Origin: an uncultured Eubacteriales bacterium
Lineage (GTDB): Bacteria; Bacillota; Clostridia; Oscillospirales; Oscillospiraceae
Reading direction: 5' to 3'
Length of the DNA stretch: 17,990 nucleotides
Assembly (NCBI GenBank): GCA_900550585.1
Contig: URST01000045.1
Coordinates: forward strand, 1 to 17,990
A program made the translations under genes and the position numbers. The notes below the pieces were generated by a model. The model was not told the origin of the DNA, ran no database searches, and saw nothing but the letters and a program-made list of their open reading frames with translations. This document shows positions 1 to 6,294 of the stretch, piece after piece. How positions within the stretch are numbered: the first letter of the stretch is position 1; every line of letters starts with the position of its first letter.

Positions 1-410
1 CGGCTGCACCAGTTGTGGACGGTGGTCAGGGTATAGCCGGTCAGGGCCACCACATCCTTTACCGTGACCACGTCCGGGTATTTGCGCAGCAGCTTTTCAT
101 AGTAGCCGTGCATCTGCCGGAGGGTGTCCTCGGGCAGCTCCTTAGAGAGCCTCGCCACATAGTGGGTGCCGTACCAGCCCTTCGGCGCAGAGTAGAGTTC
201 AGGGAAAATCGCCCGTTCCTCCAAATATGCTTTCACATCCTCTTTTCTGATTTTATAGCACCGGGTTTTCTTACCCGACCACTCGCAGGGCACCTTGCCG
301 CTTTTGAGCAGGTGCAGCGCCGTGGACTTGCTGATGTGGCAGATGCGGAAAAATTGCTCCTTGTTCATCACCTCGGGAACACTGTCCCAGTTAACGGGAA
401 ATACATCCAT
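1..410 (-). CDS. Excisionase-like helix-turn-helix protein of an integrative element (partial)
   Basis: The frame is open from the ATG at 408-410 to the left edge, giving 136 codons with no stop; the C-terminus lies outside the window. The start is supported by GAGGTG about 6 bases upstream. Residues about 15-66 form a MerR/excisionase-like winged HTH (FFRICHISKSTALHLLKSGK, then a KTRCYKI wing and EDVKAYLEE). A second HTH begins near residue 115 (VTVKDVVALTGYTLTTVHNW). Small two-HTH proteins of this kind commonly sit beside a tyrosine recombinase in Clostridia integrative elements. They are annotated as DNA-binding or excisionase proteins that steer excision or control int. The recombinase itself is not in the window; I infer it lies further left. 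The position about 260 bases from a tRNA attachment site fits this role. No cargo function can be read from this fragment. Confidence 0.8.
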   Translation of the reverse strand, partial: MDVFPVNWDSVPEVMNKEQFFRICHISKSTALHLLKSGKVPCEWSGKKTRCYKIRKEDVKAYLEERAIFPELYSAPKGWYGTHYVARLSKELPEDTLRQMHGYYEKLLRKYPDVVTVKDVVALTGYTLTTVHNWCS

Positions 411-666
411 TTGTAACACCTCAAAAATAGATTATCGTCGGTTGGAAGCTCTATTCTGCGGTGTATGGCCGTCTCCCGTTTTTTCTCTCCTATCTTCCCG
501 CATTTCTCTCCAAAATCGGGAAAAATGCCGATTTGAACCCACTTTCAAAAAAGTCTGTCCCACAAGGCTTTCCGAGCGAAAAAGCCTGATTTCAAGCGGC
601 TTTCGGCGGGTACGGGGCTTACAGAAACGACCCCAAAACGGGCATCCCCGTCACAGTTGCATAAAA
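411..666. other. Non-coding element end with overlapping inverted repeats
   Basis: I see no convincing gene in this stretch between the excisionase-like gene and the tRNA fragment. It holds several inverted repeats: AAATCGG/CCGATTT at 513-519 and 528-534; AGGCTTT/AAAGCCT at 565-571 and 581-587; and AAAGCC at 581-586, which can also pair with GGCTTT at 598-603. An inverted copy of the attachment core, CTGATTTC, lies at 586-593, matching GAAATCAG at 672-679. Such clusters near an attachment site often serve as recombinase arm sites or excisionase sites, but that role is inference here. Confidence 0.4.
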
Positions 667-724
667 GACTCGAAATCAGTTTGCGGGCAACCGCACGAGG
701 GTTCGAATCCCTCCCGCTGCGCCA
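667..724 (+). other. Attachment site: displaced 3' half of tRNA-Ser(CGA)
   Basis: The anticodon loop CTCGAAA is at 669-675 (anticodon CGA, 671-673), with stem 3' strand TCAGT at 676-680. A long class II variable arm follows, TGCGG-GCAA-CCGCA at 682-695. The T arm is GAGGG-TTCGAAT-CCCTC at 697-713. The acceptor 3' strand CCGCTGC is at 714-720, with discriminator G at 721 and encoded CCA at 722-724. The long variable arm, G discriminator and CGA anticodon all indicate serine. The 5' half is absent: 664-668 pairs only partly with 676-680, and no GCAGCGG acceptor strand lies upstream. It cannot make a functional tRNA and marks the junction between the integrative element and the chromosome. Confidence 0.85.
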
Positions 725-764
725 AAAACAGCACCTCCACCATCGGTGGAGGTGCTGTTTTCTT
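725..764. terminator. Bidirectional hairpin terminator after the tRNA-Ser remnant
   Basis: A near-perfect stem pairs 725-741 with 745-761 (core ACAGCACCTCCACC/GGTGGAGGTGCTGT) around a 3-base loop. It is followed by TTTTCTT on the plus strand, and AAAAA before the stem gives TTTTT on the minus strand. It presumably terminated the original tRNA gene, and it is also the first good terminator for the minus-strand glt operon that ends at 844. Confidence 0.85.
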
Positions 765-843
765 GTACCAGGAGGCATAAGGCGCGCGGATCTGCAATGC
801 GGATGCGGGCCGGGGGATCGCGGCGCGCTTCAAGCGCTCTTTT

Positions 844-1428
844 CTATTGGTATGTCCGGATGATGTTCTCCGCCGCCTCCCGCTTGGAGATGCGCAGATC
901 CATGGCCTGCTTTTCTATGTAGCGGTGCGCCTCCGGCTCCGTCATGCGCAGGCACTCGATCAGCAGCCACTTCGCGCGGTTGACGAGGCGTATCTCCTTG
1001 ATCTTTTCCTCCACCGTGGCCTGCTTCGCCTGCATCTGCCGCATCCGTTCCCGCGTGGCGCAGAGGATGCGCAGGTTCTGGGCCACCATCTGCCGGTTCG
1101 TCGGCTTGGACAGCGTGATGACGCCGTAACTTACCACCTTGGCATATACGTCGTTGTACTGATCGCTTTTCACCAGCAGCAGGACACCGGCCCCGCTGGT
1201 GCTGCAGATGTCGATGGCCAGCCCCATTCCGAAATCGTCCGGCAGCGGGGTATTGATAAGCACGATGTCAAACTCCGTATCCGTCAGCCTTCGCCGGGCT
1301 TCCCCCACGCTGCGCACCGTGGACACCGGCCAGTAGTCCGTCACAGGGAGCAGTGGCATGACGCTGTTGGTGAAGCTGTCCGAGGCGGTGACGATCAGCA
1401 CGCTGTATGTTCTTTCCTGAAAAACCAC
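844..1428 (-). CDS. ANTAR-domain response-regulator-like antiterminator
   Basis: This 194-residue protein has a receiver-like domain (about 8-125) and a C-terminal ANTAR RNA-binding domain (about 138-193; VEEKIKEIRLVNRAKWLLIE, then MTEPEAHRYIEKQAMDLRISKREAAENII). ANTAR proteins bind tandem hexaloop hairpins in leader RNA and prevent formation of an intrinsic terminator. The family is well known from nitrogen genes (NasR, AmiR). The start is GTG at 1428 with AAGGAGGGAG just upstream. The receiver is degenerate: the phospho-acceptor position is Asn59 (VLINTPLPDD), and the N-terminal acidic pair is VTAS rather than VDDE, although Lys108 (TLSKP) remains. Phosphorylation by a kinase is therefore unlikely. 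It is the last gene of the glt-glnA operon, 39 bases after the synthetase. The likely targets are the leader hairpins at 6076-6133 and 6295-6349. Confidence 0.9.
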   Translation of the reverse strand: MVFQERTYSVLIVTASDSFTNSVMPLLPVTDYWPVSTVRSVGEARRRLTDTEFDIVLINTPLPDDFGMGLAIDICSTSGAGVLLLVKSDQYNDVYAKVVSYGVITLSKPTNRQMVAQNLRILCATRERMRQMQAKQATVEEKIKEIRLVNRAKWLLIECLRMTEPEAHRYIEKQAMDLRISKREAAENIIRTYQ

Positions 1429-1467
1429 AAACTCCCTCCTTCCTGTGTGATACCGCTGTCAGGCGGC

Positions 1468-2679
1468 TTACAGGCGCGTGTAGGCGCGGATCACCGATGC
1501 CGGGAGGTGCGCCCTTACGAACGCGCTGGCGTCGGCCAGCGTGGCGGCCTCGGCCAGAGAGCCGGGGAGCGTCCGCAGGGACTTCAGCGTTTCGGCGGGC
1601 GCGGTGTAGAGGTTGATATCCGATGCAGGGGGGAGGGTCAGGCCGTTTTCAAGCCCGTGCAGCCCGGCGTAGATCAGCAGGGCATAGGCCAGATAGGGGT
1701 TGGCGGTGGCGTCTGCCGAGCGCAGCTCCGCCCGGCGGTTTTCACCGATGGCGGCGGGGATGCGGATAAGCTGGGAGCGGTTCTCCTCCGACCAGGTCAC
1801 ATAGCGCGGCGCCTTGTCATGGCCCAGCCGGCGGTAGGATTCCTCGCAGGGGTTGAGGAACAGGGTGATCTCCGCGGCCTTATCAAGGACACCGGCGATG
1901 ATGCCGGCGGGCATATCCGCCTGTCCGCGGCCCTTGGCGGAGATGTTGATGTGCATGCCGCTGCCGTCCCAGTCCGGCAGCGGCTTCGGGGAGAAGCTGG
2001 CGCACAGGCCGTTCTGCGCCGCCACCGTGCGGACCACCGTGCGGAACGTGACGGCATTGTCCGCCGCCGTCAGCGGGTCGGAATAGCGAAAGTCGATCTC
2101 GTTCTGCCCCGGGCCGCTTTCGTGGTGGGAGCATTCGGGCTGAATGCCCATCTGCTCCAGCATCAGGCAGATCTCCCGGCGAATGTGCTCGCCCCTGTCG
2201 TCGGGAGCGATGTCCATGTAGCCGGCCTCGTCGTGGGGGATGGTGGTGTCTCTGCCGTGCTCGTCCAGCTCAAACAGATAGAATTCCATTTCGGCGCCGA
2301 AGGCAAAGTGGTAGCCTCTGGCGTCCGCATCGGCCACCGCCTTTTTCAGGATGCTGCGGGTGTCCCGCTCGAAGGCGCGGCCATCGGGATGGAAAATATC
2401 GCAGAACATCCGCACCACCTTGCCCTGCTCGGGCCGCCACGGCAGCTGTACCAGCGTGGACGGGTCCGGCCGCAGCAGCAGGTCGGAGCGTGTCTCACCG
2501 CCGAAGCCCTCGATGGCGGAGGCGTCGATGGCGATGCCGTATTCAAAAGCGCGACGCAGCTCACTGGGCATAATGGCCACATTGTGCTGCTTTCCGTAGA
2601 CGTTGCAGAAGGCCAGGCGGATGAACCGGACATCCTCCTGCTGCACGAACTCCATGACCTCTTCCCGCGTATACTTCAC
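1468..2679 (-). CDS. glnA: Short type I glutamine synthetase family protein
   Basis: The 403-residue protein has the glutamine synthetase fold motifs: beta-grasp (residues 18-38, FIRLAFCNVYGKQHNVAIMP), metal/substrate residues E130 and E132 (GAEMEF), E187 (HHE), E194 (GQNE), H243 (GSGMHINIS), the NRSQLIRIP nucleotide segment (300-308), and E318/R320 (AELRSADATANPYL). The expected reaction is glutamate + NH3 + ATP to glutamine. I take GTG at 2679 as start, because GAGGTGG lies 4 bases upstream and MKYTREEVMEF is the usual family N-terminus. Two features are odd. The protein ends about 40 residues earlier than usual type I enzymes (about 440-470), losing the C-terminal helical segment. The flap Glu (Glu327 in the enteric enzyme) aligns with Lys289 in RRLGHDKAP. 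It is the fourth gene of the operon, 17 bases after the GXGXG subunit. Activity is probable but not certain. Confidence 0.85.
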   Translation of the reverse strand: MKYTREEVMEFVQQEDVRFIRLAFCNVYGKQHNVAIMPSELRRAFEYGIAIDASAIEGFGGETRSDLLLRPDPSTLVQLPWRPEQGKVVRMFCDIFHPDGRAFERDTRSILKKAVADADARGYHFAFGAEMEFYLFELDEHGRDTTIPHDEAGYMDIAPDDRGEHIRREICLMLEQMGIQPECSHHESGPGQNEIDFRYSDPLTAADNAVTFRTVVRTVAAQNGLCASFSPKPLPDWDGSGMHINISAKGRGQADMPAGIIAGVLDKAAEITLFLNPCEESYRRLGHDKAPRYVTWSEENRSQLIRIPAAIGENRRAELRSADATANPYLAYALLIYAGLHGLENGLTLPPASDINLYTAPAETLKSLRTLPGSLAEAATLADASAFVRAHLPASVIRAYTRL

Positions 2680-2696
2680 GGTTCCACCTCTTTCAT

Positions 2697-3419
2697 TCAA
2701 TTTGTGACATACAGCTGCCGGTAGGGATCGCTGCTGTTGGGCGTGACAACGGTGAACGGGTGGTGCAGAAGCTCCCGGCAGCGCCCGCCGAACAGCCGGC
2801 AGAACGTATGCAGGTACCCCTCGATCTCCCGCAGGTCCGCCTCGTCCGCGGGGCGGACCACCACCTGACTGGGGAACAGGATGTCCCGGCAGTCGGAGCG
2901 GAGGAACAGCTTTCCGCCGTGCATGCCGGTGCAGGGGAAGTTGCTGACGATGGGGCGGCTGCGCTCCGTCAGCCCCAGCACGATGATGATGCCGCCGGCC
3001 TGATACTCGCCCAGAAAGCTGCCGGCCCGGCCGCCGATGACCATAACGGGCAGCTTGTCGCCGTAGGCCTTCATGTGGATGCCGGCGCGGTAGCCGGCGT
3101 TGCCCGCGACATAAAGCTCGCCGCCCCGCATGGCATAGCCTGCGGCGTCGCCGATGCTGCCGTGGACGACGATGCGCCCTGCGTTCATGGTATCACCCAC
3201 GGCGTCCTGCGCGTCGCCGCGCACCTCGATGCAGGCGCCGTCCAGATAGGCGCCCAGCGCGTTGCCGGGCGTTCCCGTGATGGTAAGGCGTTCCTGCCCC
3301 AGCCCCGCGCCGATGAACCGCTGTCCGAGACAGCCCGTCACCGTGATATCCCCGGTGCAGCCCCGTATGGCCGCGTTCAGCTGCCGGTAGTCCATTTGCG
3401 ACGCATCAATATGGGTCAT
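2697..3419 (-). CDS. Glutamate synthase large-subunit C-terminal (GXGXG) domain protein
   Basis: This 240-residue stand-alone protein corresponds to the C-terminal beta-helix domain of glutamate synthase alpha subunit. It shows repeated glycine turns: GDITVTGCLGQRFIGAGLG, GNALGAYLDGA, GDAAGYAMRGGELYVAGNAGYRAGI, GGRAGSFLGEYQAGGIIIVLG. In fused enzymes this domain packs against the FMN domain and supports the ammonia tunnel. I choose ATG at 3419 because GGAGGTG precedes it by about 9 bases; an in-frame upstream extension to 3446 would lack such a site. It lies 33 bases after the FMN subunit and 17 bases before the synthetase, so it is co-transcribed. The same domain also occurs in formylmethanofuran dehydrogenase subunit C, but the context settles the assignment. 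Confidence 0.88.
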   Translation of the reverse strand: MTHIDASQMDYRQLNAAIRGCTGDITVTGCLGQRFIGAGLGQERLTITGTPGNALGAYLDGACIEVRGDAQDAVGDTMNAGRIVVHGSIGDAAGYAMRGGELYVAGNAGYRAGIHMKAYGDKLPVMVIGGRAGSFLGEYQAGGIIIVLGLTERSRPIVSNFPCTGMHGGKLFLRSDCRDILFPSQVVVRPADEADLREIEGYLHTFCRLFGGRCRELLHHPFTVVTPNSSDPYRQLYVTN

Positions 3420-3452
3420 TATAGCACACCTCCGCATGTTCTGCACATGAAA

Positions 3453-4958
3453 TTATTCACCGGCATGGGAAATTCCCAGTATGGCAAGCTCCCGGTCGGT
3501 CATGCCGATGCCCCGGAGCATCAGGCGGTTGCCCTTCAGCGCCTCGATGGAGTTGATGCCCATGCCGCCCATCATCTCCTTGATCTCGTGCTTCCACGCC
3601 GTCAGCAGGTTCACCAGCCGCCGACTCCCGGCCTCGATGTCCAGCCGCCGGACCAGCGCCGGGTCCTGTGTGGCGATGCCCCAGCTGCACCGGCCGGTCT
3701 GACAGGTACGGCAGAGGTGGCAGCCCAGGGCCAGCAGGGCCGCCGTGCCGATATAGCAGGCGTCCGCGCCCAGCGCAACGGCCTTGACCACGTCCGCCGA
3801 GGAGCGGATGCTGCCGCTGACCACCAGCGAGACGCGGTTCCGGATGCCCTCGTCCCGCAGACGCTGGTCCACAGCGGCCAGCGCCAGCTCGATGGGGATG
3901 CCCACGGTGTCGCGGATGCGGGTGGGCGCCGCGCCTGTCCCGCCGCGGAAACCGTCGATGGCGATGATGTCCGCGCCGCTCCGGGCGATGCCGCTGGCGA
4001 TGGCGGCAATGTTGTGTACCGCCGCCACCTTGACGATCACGGGCTTCCGGTATTCCGTGGCCTCCTTCAGGGAGTACACCAGCTGCCGGAGGTCCTCGAT
4101 GGAATAGATATCGTGGTGCGGGGCGGGGGAGATGGCGTCCGCCCCCTCCGGCACCATTCGGGTGCGGGACACGTCTCCCACGATCTTGGCGCCGGGCAGG
4201 TGGCCGCCGATGCCCGGCTTTGCGCCCTGTCCCATCTTGATCTCAATGGCGGCGCCGGCCTCCAGATACTGCTTGTGTACGCCGAACCGCCCGGAGGCCA
4301 CCTGTACGATGGTGTTTTCCCCGTAGGCGTAGAGATCCTCGTGCAGTCCGCCCTCGCCGGTGTTGTAGCAGATGCCCAGCTCCCGTGCCGCCCGCGCCAG
4401 GCAGACGTGGGCGTTGTAGCTGATGGAGCCGTAGCTCATGGCGGAAAACATCACCGGCATGGAAAGCTCGATCTGCGGCGGCATCCGGCAGTCCAGCCGT
4501 CCGCTTTCATCCCGACGGAGCGTGTCCGGCTTTTTCCCCAGGAACACACGGGTCTCCATGGGCTCGCGCAGGGGGTCCACCGGCGGGTTCGTCACCTGCG
4601 AGGCGTTGATGAGGAGCCTGTCCCAGTACACGGGAAGGCGCTTGGGATTGCCCATGGACGACAGCAGGACGCCGCCGCTGTCCGCCTGCCGGTAGATCTC
4701 CTTGACGGTGTCCTCGTCCCAGTTGGCGTTCTCCCGGAGGGCGCAGTCGCTTTTCCGGATCTTCAGCGCGTGGGTGGGACAGAAGCACACGCAGCGCTGA
4801 CAGTCCACGCACTTGCTGTCGTCGCAGGTCATGCGGCCCGTTTTGCTGTCGAAGGTGTGTACGCCGCAGGCGCACTGGCTCTCGCAGATGCGGCAGCTCG
4901 TGCACCTGCCGCTGTCGCGGACCACCTCGAACTGCGGGTAGATGTAGCCGACTCCCAT
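3453..4958 (-). CDS. gltB: Glutamate synthase FMN/iron-sulfur catalytic subunit (ferredoxin-domain type)
   Basis: The 501-residue protein starts with two 4Fe-4S ferredoxin motifs: C19-x2-C22-x2-C25-x3-C29 and C50-x2-C53-x2-C56-x3-C60-P. The FMN-binding glutamate synthase barrel follows (PVMFSAMSYGSIS, NTGEGGLHED, KMGQGAKPGIGGHLPGAKI, SPAPHHDIYSIEDL, DGFRGGTGAAPTRIRD). The Cys cluster C413-x2-C416-x2-C419-x4-C424 then precedes GIATQDP, the usual 3Fe-4S position. It makes glutamate from 2-oxoglutarate and ammonia supplied by the glutaminase subunit. The N-terminal ferredoxin module resembles archaeal-type synthases. It suggests ferredoxin or another small protein as electron donor, because no NAD(P)H small subunit is present in the window. 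The ATG at 4958 overlaps the upstream TGA by one base (TGATG), so translation is coupled; GAAGGAG lies upstream. Confidence 0.92.
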   Translation of the reverse strand: MGVGYIYPQFEVVRDSGRCTSCRICESQCACGVHTFDSKTGRMTCDDSKCVDCQRCVCFCPTHALKIRKSDCALRENANWDEDTVKEIYRQADSGGVLLSSMGNPKRLPVYWDRLLINASQVTNPPVDPLREPMETRVFLGKKPDTLRRDESGRLDCRMPPQIELSMPVMFSAMSYGSISYNAHVCLARAARELGICYNTGEGGLHEDLYAYGENTIVQVASGRFGVHKQYLEAGAAIEIKMGQGAKPGIGGHLPGAKIVGDVSRTRMVPEGADAISPAPHHDIYSIEDLRQLVYSLKEATEYRKPVIVKVAAVHNIAAIASGIARSGADIIAIDGFRGGTGAAPTRIRDTVGIPIELALAAVDQRLRDEGIRNRVSLVVSGSIRSSADVVKAVALGADACYIGTAALLALGCHLCRTCQTGRCSWGIATQDPALVRRLDIEAGSRRLVNLLTAWKHEIKEMMGGMGINSIEALKGNRLMLRGIGMTDRELAILGISHAGE

Positions 4959-6052
4959 CAGAATTTCCACTCCTTCACGCGCACGATCACCGGTTCGCCC
5001 CCTGCCGGTGCGCAGATGTTCTCCGCGTCAGGCTCCATGGCGCGGATGGCCGCCTCCTCGCTGGCGATGTATACCTTGTCGTCCTTTTCGCCCACCACCA
5101 TGCTCCGGAGCTTCAGCCGGTCGTTCAGCGCCATAAGGCCGCCCTCGAAGCCCAGCACGATGGAGAACGGGCCTGTGATCAGCAGGCTGGAGAACACCTT
5201 GCGCAGATACAGCAGCTTCTCCTGCTCCTGAGGGGGCTTCCGGTCGATGGTGGACCAGAACGGCGCCGCGATGACGGCGGCCATCTCCTCCAGCGAGAGC
5301 TTCTGCCGCCGCAGCAGGTAGTCGGCGATATAGGTAATGACCTCCGTGTCCGTCTGAAGGGTGCACTTGTATCCGAACATCTCCATGAAGCGCCGGTTGG
5401 CATCGTAGGAGGATATCTCGCCATTGTGGACGACGGAATAGTTCAGCAGGGCAAAGGGGTGCGCGCCGCCCCACCAGCCGGGGGTATTGGTGGGATAGCG
5501 GCCGTGAGCCGTCCAGCTGTACGCCTCATACTCCTCCAGGCGATAGAAGTACCCCACATCCTCCGGATAGCCGACGGCCTTGAAAACGCCCATGTTCTTG
5601 CCGCTGGAGAACACATACGCGCCCTTCATCCGCGTGTTGATGGCCATGACCGTGCGGGTCACGCACTCCTCCTCGTCGATCTGCATGGACGCCAGCACAC
5701 TGCGCAGCGGCGTCACGAAAAAGCGCCAGATCAGCGGCTCGTCGGTGATGGCGGGCGTCGTCCGGATGGGGATGCGCTCCAGATGGACGATCTCCATGGT
5801 CTCCCGCAGAAGGGCCTCGCAGTTCTTCCGGGCGGTACGGTCCTCCAGAAACATGTGCAGGGCGAAGAAGTCCTTGTATTCGGGGTAAATGCCGTAGGCC
5901 GCGAAGCCGCCGCCCAGACCGTTGGAGCGGTCGTGCATGGGACGCATGCTCTCGATGATCTTTTCACCGGTCATCCGGTGCCCGTCCCTTGAAATAACGG
6001 CGGAGATCGCGCAGCCCGACGGGATGCGGACCTGGCCCTCCAGCTTGTCCAT
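4958..6052 (-). CDS. Glutamate synthase glutamine amidotransferase (class II) subunit
   Basis: This 364-residue protein is the stand-alone equivalent of the N-terminal glutaminase domain of glutamate synthase. It hydrolyses glutamine and passes ammonia to the FMN subunit. Cys14 in PSGCAISAVI is the probable N-terminal nucleophile, which would require removal of a 13-residue propeptide, as in other glutamate synthases. Further class II motifs are HGRYPTNTPGWWGGAHPFALLNYSVVHNGEISSY (including the HNGE oxyanion segment) and QTDTEVITYIADYLLRR. The ATG at 6052 is preceded by AGGGAG. It is the first gene of the operon, with a promoter at 6140-6168 and an attenuator in the leader. Its last base pair is shared with the start codon of the FMN subunit. 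A related amidotransferase is possible in principle, but the two following synthase genes fix the role. Confidence 0.92.
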   Translation of the reverse strand: MDKLEGQVRIPSGCAISAVISRDGHRMTGEKIIESMRPMHDRSNGLGGGFAAYGIYPEYKDFFALHMFLEDRTARKNCEALLRETMEIVHLERIPIRTTPAITDEPLIWRFFVTPLRSVLASMQIDEEECVTRTVMAINTRMKGAYVFSSGKNMGVFKAVGYPEDVGYFYRLEEYEAYSWTAHGRYPTNTPGWWGGAHPFALLNYSVVHNGEISSYDANRRFMEMFGYKCTLQTDTEVITYIADYLLRRQKLSLEEMAAVIAAPFWSTIDRKPPQEQEKLLYLRKVFSSLLITGPFSIVLGFEGGLMALNDRLKLRSMVVGEKDDKVYIASEEAAIRAMEPDAENICAPAGGEPVIVRVKEWKF

Positions 6053-6075
6053 ATCATCAGCTCCCTACATAACAT

Positions 6076-6133
6076 AAAAAACGGCGGTGTCATGCAGGCA
6101 CAGCACCGCTGTACTTGCAGAACACCGTCGTTC
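6076..6133 (-). promoter_or_regulatory. Leader terminator/antiterminator of the glt operon (candidate ANTAR target)
   Basis: Read on the minus strand, 6132-6122 (AACGACGGTGT) pairs with 6090-6080 (ACACCGCCGTT) with one A-C mismatch. U-run positions 6081-6076 follow, forming an intrinsic terminator before the first gene. Its 5' arm can instead form a small hairpin GAAC-[GACGGU]-GUUC (6133-6120) with a six-base loop, which excludes the terminator. A second weak hexaloop hairpin CUG-[CAAGUA]-CAG follows. The predicted transcript begins at about 6133, directly at this structure. The loops do not show the A1/G4 pattern of classical ANTAR targets, so recognition by the operon's ANTAR protein is inference. 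Confidence 0.6.
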
Positions 6134-6139
6134 AGTTCT

Positions 6140-6168
6140 AGTATACACCGCTATCGTGAAACTTTCAA
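6140..6168 (-). promoter_or_regulatory. Sigma-A promoter of the glt-glnA-ANTAR operon
   Basis: On the minus strand the -35 is TTGAAA (6168-6163) and the -10 is TATACT (6145-6140), with a 17-base spacer. Transcription would start near 6133, about 80 bases before the first start codon. Confidence 0.8.
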
Positions 6169-6253
6169 TGCGGCAGATTGCAAAAAATGCTTTTGCGCGT
6201 TTCCCAACATTCTGGCAGATTGTGCAAAAAACAGCGCTTTTGCGTTTTTGTGG

Positions 6254-6282
6254 TTGACTTTTGAAATGTTTGGGTGTATATT
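6254..6282 (+). promoter_or_regulatory. Sigma-A promoter of glnN
   Basis: The -35 is TTGACT (6254-6259) and the -10 is TATATT (6277-6282), with a 17-base spacer. The predicted start near 6289 leaves a leader of about 85 bases, which is occupied by the attenuator that follows. Confidence 0.82.
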
Positions 6283-6294
6283 CGGCCACATTGA

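Larger units (their letters stand above)
1..670. mobile_element. Terminal part of an integrative element inserted in tRNA-Ser(CGA)
   Basis: The left 670 bases combine an excisionase-like gene, an AT-richer non-coding end and a junction where foreign sequence replaces the 5' half of a tRNA-Ser gene. From about 667-671 rightward the sequence is a perfect tRNA-Ser 3' half. To the left, the expected anticodon-stem partner, D-arm and acceptor 5' strand are missing. This is the usual result of a tyrosine recombinase inserting an element into a tRNA gene: the intact tRNA gene is rebuilt at the other end, and the displaced 3' half is left here. The size, the transfer genes and whether the element is an ICE, an IME or a prophage cannot be seen. 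The exact boundary is uncertain by a few bases. Confidence 0.75.

Noticed and set aside
580..724. A complete, functional tRNA-Ser gene
   Set aside because: No acceptor 5' strand (GCAGCGG), D-arm or full anticodon stem exists upstream of 667; only the 3' half is present.
545..863. Small frames on both strands covering the tRNA fragment (for example 545-778 minus, 657-863 plus)
   Set aside because: They run across the tRNA-Ser remnant and its terminator hairpin, where coding is not credible; GRDSNPR-like peptides are a known artefact of antisense tRNA ends.
847..5231. Very long plus-strand open frames (847-2724 and 2760-5231) opposite the glt-glnA genes
   Set aside because: They have low-complexity compositions rich in A, G, R, H and V, no family motifs and no ribosome sites. 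They arise from third-position GC bias opposite clear genes.
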